Source of the DNA: Desulfobacteraceae bacterium
Lineage (GTDB): Bacteria; Desulfobacterota; Desulfobacteria; Desulfobacterales; ETH-SRB1
DNA length: 6,157 nucleotides
Direction: 5' to 3'
Assembly (NCBI GenBank): GCA_013202725.1
Contig: JABMRH010000229.1
Span: 1-6,157 of the forward strand
Position 1 is the stretch's first letter, and each line of letters starts with the position of its first letter. This document shows positions 1 through 5,516 of the stretch, one piece after another. A program made the translations under genes and the position numbers. The notes beneath the pieces are model-generated. The model made no database searches. It was not told the origin of the DNA and saw only the letters and a program-made list of their open reading frames with translations.

Positions 1-159
1 GCGCTCCACAAAGTATGCCTGAGGCAAAATGCTGACAAAAACTTTGATCTTTTCTACATCGCTTTTTGTCGATTCTGCATAAACATTGCCGTCGCTCAAG
101 AAAAAAATCAAAAACACAGCACAAAATATACGGGTAGATATATATTTTAAATTTCTCAT
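1..159 (-). CDS. Metal ABC transporter substrate-binding protein (ZnuA/TroA-like), N-terminal fragment
   Basis: Only the first 53 codons are present; the gene runs off the left edge. The protein begins with a Sec-type signal peptide: basic start MRNLKY, a hydrophobic stretch around residues 10-22 and a likely signal peptidase I site after VYA (residue 28). No lipobox cysteine is visible. The mature start contains KVFVSILPQAYFVER (residues 39-53), which resembles the first beta strand of cluster A-I (ZnuA/TroA-type) zinc/manganese-binding proteins. The inferred role is periplasmic capture of a metal ion for an ABC importer. The ATG overlaps the TGA of the upstream cysteine desulfurase (ATGA, 156-159), and AAAGGGA lies just before it, so translation is probably coupled. 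The metal-binding histidines lie outside the window, so the substrate is unknown. The family call rests on one motif plus the signal peptide. Confidence 0.72.
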   Translation of the reverse strand, partial: MRNLKYISTRIFCAVFLIFFLSDGNVYAESTKSDVEKIKVFVSILPQAYFVER

Positions 160-1277
160 AATCCCTTTACTGCTTTTATTATCCACTCTGCCGCCTGATC
201 AACTTCCTCCTCAGTTGTAGGCCTGCCAAGTGTGAGGCGTACCGCTCCCATCCCTATCTCACGGGAAACTCCCATTGCCGCAAGAACATGAGAAATAGTT
301 ACTGAACGATCCTTGCAGGCAGAACCTGTAGAAGCGCACAAGTCCGGAATACCTCTTAGAATCTCACTGCCAATCAAGCCTGGAAATGAAAGATTGAGAG
401 TATTTGGAAGACGGTTTTCAGGATGCCCGTTTAGTACAACTTCAGGGACCTTTTTTACTATTTTATCATGAAACCTGTCACGCAGGGAAATAATACGGGC
501 CGTGTAATCTTCCAGATGCTTTCCCGCCAGTTCACAGGCAGCTCCCAGGACTACATTAAGAATTACATTTTCAGTGCCTGCCCTTCGGCCTTTCTCCTGA
601 CCCCCGCCATGAATCAATGGAACGATCTCAATTCCATTGCGGATATAGAGGGCGCCTATCCCTTTAGGTGCATATAATTTGTGACCGGCAATGGTTAAAA
701 AATCCACGCATAGATCATTTACATCGGTTTTAATCTTGCCGACAGATTGAGCCGCATCTGTATGAAAGAAAATGCCGTGTTCCCTTGAGAGCCGGCCAAT
801 TTCCTGAACAGGCTGTATGGTGCCTGTTTCATTGTTTGCATGCATTACAGATATTAATACAGTATCTTTTCTTATAGCCTTTTTAACCTCGTCAGGATCC
901 AGAAGGCCATATTTATCAACAGGAAGAAATGTTACGTCCCAGCCGTTTTCCATGAGAAAGATAGCAGGATTGAAGATAGCAGGATGTTCAATCGCTGTGG
1001 TAATGATGTGACGGCCTTTAGAGCGCAGGCTTAAAGCCACACCCTTTAGCACCATGTTGTTTGATTCGCTTCCGCCGCTGGTAAAAACGATTTCTCTGGA
1101 TTCACACCCGAGGAGTCTTGCCACCTGACCGCGTGCCTTTTCAAGCGCCTGTTTTGCCCTTATTCCCAGAGAATATGAGCTGCTGGGATTTCCGAATTCT
1201 TCCTTGATAAACGGCATCATAGCCGCTGCAACATCCGAATCTATCGGGGTTGTAGCATTATAATCAAGATAGATCAT
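156..1277 (-). CDS. Cysteine desulfurase, NifS/IscS family (class V aminotransferase fold)
   Basis: This 373-residue PLP enzyme takes sulfur from cysteine as an enzyme persulfide; several relatives also release selenium from selenocysteine. Visible family marks are the N-terminal YLDYNATTP (residues 3-11), TSGGSESNN (66-74), His98 near the cofactor, HANNETG (146-152), HTDAAQ (172-177), the PLP lysine Lys200 in GHK, GGGQEKGRRAGTEN (224-237), and catalytic Cys321 in STGSAC. The ending GAVRLTLGRPTTEEEVD is typical. The length is normal and the ORF is intact. The ATG at 1277 is supported by the immediate start of the LDYNATT homology; its ribosome site (GGTGA) is weak. It lies 103 bases downstream of selD and overlaps the next gene by four bases. 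That context suggests selenium delivery to SelD, but ordinary Fe-S or thiolation work cannot be excluded. Confidence 0.93.
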   Translation of the reverse strand: MIYLDYNATTPIDSDVAAAMMPFIKEEFGNPSSSYSLGIRAKQALEKARGQVARLLGCESREIVFTSGGSESNNMVLKGVALSLRSKGRHIITTAIEHPAIFNPAIFLMENGWDVTFLPVDKYGLLDPDEVKKAIRKDTVLISVMHANNETGTIQPVQEIGRLSREHGIFFHTDAAQSVGKIKTDVNDLCVDFLTIAGHKLYAPKGIGALYIRNGIEIVPLIHGGGQEKGRRAGTENVILNVVLGAACELAGKHLEDYTARIISLRDRFHDKIVKKVPEVVLNGHPENRLPNTLNLSFPGLIGSEILRGIPDLCASTGSACKDRSVTISHVLAAMGVSREIGMGAVRLTLGRPTTEEEVDQAAEWIIKAVKGL

Positions 1278-1296
1278 CTGTTCACCAAACCATTTT

Positions 1297-1328
1297 CACC
1301 ACTGAGCACACAGAGATCACAGAGAAAA
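1297..1328. repeat. Fragment of a dispersed CACAGAG-type repeat in the selD-desulfurase spacer
   Basis: The spacer holds CACCACTGAG followed by two CACAGAG copies nine bases apart (1309-1315 and 1318-1324), then GAAAA. I recall this pattern as a dispersed intergenic repeat in many environmental bacteria, including deltaproteobacteria. Only one short copy is present here, so its repetitive nature is recognised rather than shown. It sits inside the inferred selD-desulfurase transcript. No terminator is visible in the rest of the 103-base gap (1278-1380). Confidence 0.45.
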
Positions 1329-1380
1329 CGGTATCCTTTATTTTGTAGTTTACACTTTTCGAGGTTGATTTTTTGGCCAC

Positions 1381-2430
1381 CTAAGTTACAATTATTTTCT
1401 CTTTCGGTTCAGATAATACCTCTCCGATAACTGCGGCATCATCTATCCCTTTTTTCTTTAATTCATTTACCAGATCGCCTGCGCTCTCACTTTCCACACA
1501 AATCAGCAATCCCCCGGATGTCTGGGGATCATAAAGAATATCCAGAACAGCCTGTTTTACGGAAGGAGAAATATCGACCATACCCTCACGAAACTTCCTG
1601 TTATTATAAGCTCCGGCAGGCACAAGCCCCATTGCCGCATAATCAAGGGCTTCAGGGATTATCGGTATCTTCTCAGACCAGAGGCTGATTCCAAATTCGG
1701 AATCTACTACCATTTCAGCAACATGACCTATCAGGCCAAAACCGGTAATATCGGTGCAGGCGTGAACAGGAAACCCTTTCATCACTTGAGCTGCATCCCT
1801 GTTAAGCGTAGCCATAAGATGTGTAACAAATTCTATGGCTTCAGTGGAAGCAATGCCCCCTTTAATAGCTGTGTTAATAATACCGGTGCCAAGCGGCTTG
1901 GTAAGTATTAAACGATCTCCGACATTAAGAGCCTTCTTTGTAAGGACATGATCCGGGTGGACAAAACCGGTAACCGAAAGGCCGTATTTCAGCTCTTTGT
2001 CCTCCACGCTGTGTCCTCCCACAAGAACGACACCTGCCTCTCTCATCTTATCCAGGCCTCCCTGGATGATCTGACGGAGTACAGACATCTCCATCTGTTT
2101 GACTGGAAAGGCTACAATATTCATGGCTGTTTTGGGAACTCCTCCCATGGCATAGACATCGCTTAAGGCATTAGCAGCGGCAATCTGTCCGAACCAGTAA
2201 GGATCATCGACAATCGGCGTGAAAAAATCAACGGTCTGAATCATGGCGATATCATCCGTGATCTTATAAACTCCTGCGTCGTCCGCGCGGTCCAGACCAA
2301 CAATAAGATTTGAATCAGTCGGAAACTCCAACCCGCATAATGCCCTCTCCAGGTCCCCTGGAGGCAATTTAGAAGCTCAGCCCGAACCGGCAACCGTCTC
2401 AGTAAGGCGAAGTGCTTTTTTATCTGTCAT
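1381..2430 (-). CDS. selD: Selenide, water dikinase SelD, selenocysteine-containing (Sec at codon 18)
   Basis: SelD makes selenophosphate from selenide and ATP, the selenium donor for Sec-tRNA and selenouridine synthesis. Read from the ATG at 2430, codon 18 is an in-frame UGA (2377-2379) in the context GSGUASK. This aligns with GAGCGCK of E. coli SelD, so the UGA replaces catalytic Cys17, and Lys21 matches essential Lys20. With UGA read as Sec the protein is 349 residues (E. coli: 347). Conserved aspartates fall at 51, 68 and 227, the same numbers as in E. coli; NALSDVYAMGGVP and GGHSVEDKE are also present. The start is backed by AAGGAAG (2437-2443) six bases upstream and by the family length. 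A start at TTG codon 22 (2367) would lose the active site. The stop is TAG. It is the first gene of the left block, and its own product is needed to translate it. Confidence 0.95.
2341..2376 (-). promoter_or_regulatory. SECIS hairpin for Sec codon 18 of selD
   Basis: In the mRNA, UCCAG (2362-2358) pairs with CUGGA (2352-2348) around a five-base loop GGGAC. UGCC (2366-2363) pairs with GGCA (2344-2341) across a three-base GAG bulge. An alternative register gives a perfect six-pair CUCCAG/CUGGAG stem. The loop lies 20-24 bases after the UGA and contains guanines, as expected for a bacterial SelB-binding SECIS, which sits in the coding sequence just after its UGA. The fold was paired by eye; no energy was computed. 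Confidence 0.82.
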
Positions 2431-2436
2431 GGTTTA

Positions 2437-2443
2437 CTTCCTT
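2437..2443 (-). promoter_or_regulatory. Ribosome binding site fixing the selD start
   Basis: AAGGAAG lies six bases before the ATG at 2430. It decides between this start and the later TTG at 2367 that a caller treating UGA only as stop would choose. Confidence 0.75.
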
Positions 2444-2490
2444 ATTCGATATCTTCCGCGCATCTTCCTATTGCAAGAATAATCCTGCTA

Positions 2491-2519
2491 ATAATACGAG
2501 AAAGATTGTATGGAATCAA
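2491..2519 (-). promoter_or_regulatory. Putative sigma70-type promoter for the selD operon
   Basis: On the minus strand TTGATT (2519-2514) is followed after exactly 17 bases by TATTAT (2496-2491). These match the -35 and -10 consensus at 4/6 and 5/6 positions. Transcription would start near 2485, leaving a leader of roughly 55 bases before the selD ATG. No operator or riboswitch-like structure was recognised in that leader. Confidence 0.55.
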
Positions 2520-2601
2520 TATAAATAAAATAGGTTCTTCATCCTTCTGCTATATCTTTCTTCCTTTGGGAATTTTGCTGTTATTCTATATATCTCTAAC
2601 T

Positions 2602-2720
2602 CTACAACGACACTTGTCATTTCGACCAAAGGGAGAAATCTTTAACTATTTGTTTTATAATAAGATTTCTCGTTGCTTCGCTCCTCGAAATGACATCTAA
2701 AATGGTAAGTGGTGTTGTAG
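2602..2720. repeat. Nested inverted repeat, MITE/hairpin-like element
   Basis: Three pairs of arms nest around one centre. The outer arms 2602-2614 and 2708-2720 match at 11 of 13 positions. The middle arms TGTCATTTCGA (2615-2625) and TCGAAATGACA (2685-2695) match perfectly. The inner arms GAGAAATCTT (2633-2642) and AAGATTTCTC (2662-2671) match perfectly. The TGTCATTTCGA...GGGAGAAATCTT core resembles a dispersed palindromic repeat I recall from several environmental bacterial genomes. The loop is AT-rich and contains TATAAT (2656-2661). The element fills much of the 322-base divergent spacer (2431-2752) and ends 32 bases before the usp ATG. It has no coding capacity, so it could be a non-autonomous mobile element or a transcribed hairpin. 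Confidence 0.7.
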
Positions 2721-2738
2721 GAATAACACAACATCTTT

Positions 2739-2746
2739 AAAAGGAG
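2739..2746 (+). promoter_or_regulatory. Ribosome binding site of the universal stress gene
   Basis: AAAGGAG ends six bases before the ATG at 2753, a near-ideal arrangement that fixes the start. No convincing -35/-10 pair was seen between the inverted repeat and this site. The only good -10-like hexamer is TATAAT inside the repeat loop (2656-2661), and it has no matching -35. Confidence 0.75.
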
Positions 2747-2752
2747 AATACT

Positions 2753-3205
2753 ATGTCAATAAAAACAATCGCTGTTTGTACAGATTTTTCCACAAATGCT
2801 GAAGCAGCCTTTGTGCAGGCTTTTGATCTGGCAGGGAAATACCAGGCTAAACTTTTTTTGATTCACGTGTTGCCTCCGGTAATCAATCCGTTAACAACGG
2901 AAACCGAATGGGTTTTACCGTTTGAGCACAGCAATGCATTGATCTTGAACCTGGAAGAACGTATGCAGCAGGAATACGGCAGCAGGCTGGCGGATCAAAT
3001 TGATTATGAACTCGTGGTTCTAAACGGACATGTTTCTTCTGAAATATTAACCTTTCTTGAAGAAAAGAGTATAGATCTTGCGGTAATGGGAGCCTACGGA
3101 CTCTCAGGCATGGGGTTTGTCTTATTCGGCAGCATAGCAAAGAGAGTCGTGCATAAAGCTCGTTGCTCCGTCATGATAGTTCGCGGCCGTAATAAAGAGG
3201 TTTGA
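2753..3205 (+). CDS. Universal stress protein, UspA family
   Basis: This is a 150-residue single-domain Usp protein, the usual size for the family: a soluble, cytoplasmic, typically dimeric protein that often binds ATP. It opens with KTIAVCTDFS, where Asp11 is the conserved nucleotide-contacting aspartate, followed by a helix and the strand KLFLIHVLPP. The ATP-binding signature G-x2-G-x9-G-S is complete: GAYG at 113-116 and GS at 126-127. The C-terminal strand CSVMIVR (138-144) is typical. The ATP-binding subtype is therefore likely, although its cellular role cannot be read from sequence. It is the only plus-strand gene in the window, divergent from selD and convergent with the LOG gene, 25 bases away. 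The TGA stop is immediately followed by an in-frame TAG (3206-3208). Confidence 0.93.
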   Translation: MSIKTIAVCTDFSTNAEAAFVQAFDLAGKYQAKLFLIHVLPPVINPLTTETEWVLPFEHSNALILNLEERMQQEYGSRLADQIDYELVVLNGHVSSEILTFLEEKSIDLAVMGAYGLSGMGFVLFGSIAKRVVHKARCSVMIVRGRNKEV

Positions 3206-3230
3206 TAGCAACCACAGCAACAGCTTCAGA

Positions 3231-3890
3231 TCAGACAATCACAATCTTCTTTACTGCCTTTACAATTTCTTCTGGTTCATCTATAATCTGTAAAATATCA
3301 AGATGTTCCGGTGATATCATTTTATTTTCAAGCAAACGGGATTTAACCCACGCTATAAGCCCGGACCAGTAGTCGGAACCAACCAGAATTACAGGAAATG
3401 GTTTTATACGACGGGTTTGAATCAGTGTAACCGATTCAAACAGTTCATCCAGAGTTCCGAAACCTCCGGGCATTATTATGTAAGCCATGGCATACTTAAC
3501 AAACATCACCTTGCGGATAAAAAAATACTTAAACTCAAGCTTAATATTGGAATACTGATTTGGTTTTTGCTCAAATGGAAGAACGATATTCAGCCCGACA
3601 GAAGCTCCCCCTGCCATCGCAGCTCCTTTGTTTGCCGCTTCCATCACTCCGCCCCCGCCTCCGGTAATTACCGCAAAATCGTTTTTCACAAAAAGAGAGG
3701 CGATTTCCTCGGTTTTTTTATAAATCGGATCATTGGCCTTTATTCTGGACGACCCGAATATGCTAACCGCAGGACCCACATCATGAAGAGTTTCCACCCC
3801 ATCAACAAATTCACCCATGATCTTGAAGAGACGCCATGACTCGCCTGTTTTAATGTCGTCGACAAGAAACTGTTTTTCCATATTGTTCAT
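3231..3890 (-). CDS. LOG-family Rossmann-fold protein (TIGR00730-like nucleotide phosphoribohydrolase)
   Basis: The 219-residue protein carries both hallmarks of the LOG ('lysine decarboxylase-like', a historical misnomer) family: the glycine-rich loop GGGGGVMEAANKGA (77-90) and PGGFGTLDE (141-149), plus the paired Arg126-Lys127. The AVSIFGSSR strand (41-49) begins the Rossmann fold. Characterised relatives cleave the N-glycosidic bond of nucleoside 5'-monophosphates, releasing base and ribose 5-phosphate; in plants this activates cytokinins. In this bacterium nucleotide salvage or turnover is more likely, and the substrate is unknown. The start is uncertain: ATG 3890 is taken, with a weak AGG about ten bases upstream; ATG 3881 (Met4) is possible. 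It begins 42 bases after the small selenoprotein gene and just after that gene's 3' hairpin, so it is probably co-transcribed. Confidence 0.9.
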   Translation of the reverse strand: MNNMEKQFLVDDIKTGESWRLFKIMGEFVDGVETLHDVGPAVSIFGSSRIKANDPIYKKTEEIASLFVKNDFAVITGGGGGVMEAANKGAAMAGGASVGLNIVLPFEQKPNQYSNIKLEFKYFFIRKVMFVKYAMAYIIMPGGFGTLDELFESVTLIQTRRIKPFPVILVGSDYWSGLIAWVKSRLLENKMISPEHLDILQIIDEPEEIVKAVKKIVIV

Positions 3891-3907
3891 AACTATCTAA
3901 CCTATAT

Positions 3908-3931
3908 CATTGCCGGCATACAGCCGGCATG
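3908..3931 (-). promoter_or_regulatory. SECIS hairpin for Sec codon 73, located past the stop codon
   Basis: GCCGGC (3928-3923) and GCCGGC (3917-3912) form a perfect six-pair GC stem around the loop UGUAU. CAU (3931-3929) and AUG (3910-3908) extend it across one bulged A. The loop lies 20-24 bases after the UGA, the same spacing as in selD. It begins just after the TAG stop, so it is a 3'-untranslated bacterial SECIS. No U-tract follows, which argues against a Rho-independent terminator. Confidence 0.78.
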
Positions 3932-3932
3932 C

Positions 3933-4160
3933 CTAAACGCCTCACGATCTTCCATTAAAGCCTATGGCTACCTTGCCCTGGTCAATAATAACCGGGACCT
4001 TCCGACTTCCATCAGAATATTTAAGCATTGTATTTAGTTTGTCGGCATCTGATAAAACGTCAAAATATTCCACATCCTTGCCTTTTTTCACAAAAGCTTC
4101 ACGAGCCGCTGTTGTGTAAGGTCAAGTATTTTTCCCAAAGATAATAATCTTCTCCGCCAT
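3933..4160 (-). CDS. Small glutaredoxin-like selenoprotein with two Sec residues (UXX-star type)
   Basis: This gene is invisible unless UGA is read as Sec. From ATG 4160 to TAG 3933 it encodes 75 residues with UGA at codon 13 (4122-4124) and codon 73 (3942-3944). The layout is glutaredoxin/thioredoxin-like: first strand KIIIFG (4-9), active site Sec13-Pro-Tyr-Thr in place of CPYC, a helix (17-27), strand VEYFDV (30-35), a helix (38-48), the cis-proline motif KVPVII (54-59), and strand KVAIGFNG. The C terminus is Ser-Sec-Gly-Val-stop. I recall an NCBI family named 'UXX-star (seleno)protein' whose name fits this ending; membership is inferred. A redox role is likely and the partner unknown. AAGGAGG lies eight bases upstream and overlaps the stop codon of the glycosyltransferase gene. 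Both UGAs are followed by SECIS-like hairpins. Decay through two nonsense mutations is the alternative, but both codons sit at redox-active positions in an otherwise intact frame. Confidence 0.87.
4081..4121 (-). promoter_or_regulatory. SECIS hairpin for Sec codon 13 of the small selenoprotein
   Basis: CACAACAGC (4116-4108) pairs with GCUUUUGUG (4097-4089), eight pairs with one C-U mismatch, closing a ten-base loop that starts with GG. CCUU directly after the UGA (4121-4118) can pair with AAGG (4084-4081) as a basal stem. The loop lies 15-24 bases after the UGA, in the expected range. Pairing was done by eye. Confidence 0.7.
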
Positions 4161-4168
4161 GGTTTATT

Positions 4169-4175
4169 CCTCCTT
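4169..4175 (-). promoter_or_regulatory. Strong ribosome binding site of the small selenoprotein gene
   Basis: AAGGAGG, a perfect anti-Shine-Dalgarno match, ends eight bases before ATG 4160. It overlaps the TAA stop (4174-4176) of the upstream glycosyltransferase gene. Such a site in front of a frame that otherwise stops after 12 codons is strong evidence that the UGA-containing gene is translated. Confidence 0.85.
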
Positions 4176-5457
4176 AGCTTTTGTAAGTTATGTAATCTAA
4201 AATAAGGTTTTTAAGTTTTTGATGAAGAACAGAGTAAGAATAGTAACGTCTGGCTATCTCATAGTTACGAGTAACCATTTTGTTGTAATACTCCGGGTCT
4301 GTTAGAACTTTTCTCGCCTCTAAAACCGCTTTTTCCGTCACATACCCGTTAATTTCTATTGCAGAAAACCCTTTTGGCTTGATATCCATCGTGTAAATTG
4401 CATAAGCGTTCATTACCACTGGTTTGCGGAAATATATTGCTTCAAGAAAAGCATTGCCGAAACCCTCAACGTACGAAGGATAAGTGACAAGGTCGGCATG
4501 TGGATAAATATCATTAAGGTTGTAAATTTTCTTTCCTGTTTTGGTATATCCTCTCTGTTCATTAATAATATCTGAAACAAAAACCGTATCAACATTCATC
4601 AGCTTTGAATAGTTCTTTAGCCTCTGTTCATAATCATAACCTTCATCGCCAGAGGCATGTGAAATAACGAGTTTGGCCTTCATTCCAAGCCTGCTCACAA
4701 GCTCTATTGCATGTTCAATCCCTTTACGTTTTACAACCCTTGTGGGCTGAAGAACAAAAAGCTCATCATCTTCGATTCCAAGGGCTTCTCGCACATCAGA
4801 CGCATAATCATCGAGAGGAGCCGGCGGATTGTCAAAGTCCATTACATTTGGGATGATAGTTGCTGAAATCCCTGTTCTGAGACTTAACTGGTTACAGGCT
4901 GAAGAGTTGATTACCACATGCCAGATTGACGGCAGATGAGGCGGAAAGGCCATGTTGATGTATTCCCAGACAGCGTTAGTCATGAGATTCTGCCGTTCCC
5001 AGAAAAAATCGTGATGGTGAGCTATTACAGGTATTCCGGTTTCTGATATTACTTCTGTAATGGCAATGCCGAGAGGAATATTGAGTGGTATTGACAGAGC
5101 ATTTTCAGGAACTAAAAGCTCGATGTTGAATTTTTCGATGAATTTATAAAGATGATCCTTTATTTTTTGACAAGCTTCATGAATCTTTTTCGTTATCAAG
5201 CGGGATCGTGTGCGGGCTCCAAAGCAGTTTTGGTTAATATACTCGATGTCAGGGTGTTTGAAGTGGGCTTCTTCTACAAGATACGAACAATCCAGGGGCT
5301 CTTCAAGCTCGCCGGCAAAGTAAAAGCAGTTAAATCCTTCCTTTTCAAAAACATCAGCCCATTTTGCTATTTCCAGGGAGACACCATCTGTCCCTGCAAT
5401 GCGGGTTGAGACAAAACCGATATTTTGTCTTCTGTCGGAGGATGCACTACAAGTCAT
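4174..5457 (-). CDS. Glycosyltransferase family 4 (GT-B fold)
   Basis: The 427-residue cytoplasmic protein has the two-domain architecture of GT4 retaining glycosyltransferases, which move a sugar from a nucleotide-sugar donor to an acceptor. The N-terminal domain shows the glycine loop RIAGTDGVS (19-27) and AHHHDFFWER (146-155), a histidine-rich motif I associate with one GT4 subgroup. The C-terminal domain begins near PNVMDF (203-208), with the donor-phosphate contacts Arg240 and Lys245 in RVVKRKG. The E-x7-E motif is complete (Glu331, Glu339 in EGFGNAFLE). No membrane segment or signal peptide is present. ATG 5457 is supported by AAGGAG seven bases upstream. Donor and acceptor cannot be named: glycolipid, polysaccharide or compatible-solute synthesis are all possible. 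It lies 59 bases after tag and 13 bases before the small selenoprotein gene. Confidence 0.9.
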   Translation of the reverse strand: MTCSASSDRRQNIGFVSTRIAGTDGVSLEIAKWADVFEKEGFNCFYFAGELEEPLDCSYLVEEAHFKHPDIEYINQNCFGARTRSRLITKKIHEACQKIKDHLYKFIEKFNIELLVPENALSIPLNIPLGIAITEVISETGIPVIAHHHDFFWERQNLMTNAVWEYINMAFPPHLPSIWHVVINSSACNQLSLRTGISATIIPNVMDFDNPPAPLDDYASDVREALGIEDDELFVLQPTRVVKRKGIEHAIELVSRLGMKAKLVISHASGDEGYDYEQRLKNYSKLMNVDTVFVSDIINEQRGYTKTGKKIYNLNDIYPHADLVTYPSYVEGFGNAFLEAIYFRKPVVMNAYAIYTMDIKPKGFSAIEINGYVTEKAVLEARKVLTDPEYYNKMVTRNYEIARRYYSYSVLHQKLKNLILDYITYKS

Positions 5458-5516
5458 TTTTACACTCCTTCTTTAAGGGCGAGCCCTAACTTGGCGATCC
5501 TTTGTTTTTATTTTTT

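Noticed and set aside
1381..2367. selD starting at TTG 2367 (328 residues)
   Set aside because: It omits the catalytic position and Lys21. An upstream ATG with a good ribosome site, a Sec codon and a SECIS gives the family length.
2506..2700. Plus-strand 64-codon ORF
   Set aside because: It is largely a translation of the inverted repeat, with no ribosome site or recognisable domain.
3206..3230. Bidirectional terminator between usp and LOG
   Set aside because: The 25-base convergent gap shows no hairpin or T-tract.
3417..3839. Plus-strand 140-codon ORF opposite the LOG gene
   Set aside because: It is antisense to a clearly conserved protein, with low-complexity composition and no ribosome site or motif.
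3908..3931. Rho-independent terminator
   Set aside because: The GC-rich hairpin has no following U-tract, and its loop sits at the SECIS distance from UGA73.
3933..4160. Pseudogene with two nonsense mutations
   Set aside because: Both in-frame stops are UGA, both fall at redox-active positions, each has a SECIS-like hairpin, the ribosome site is perfect, and the genome encodes SelD.
5476..5489. Short AGGGC/GCCCT palindrome before the glycosyltransferase gene
   Set aside because: The stem is four to five pairs with a tiny loop and no U-tract, too weak to call a terminator or regulator.
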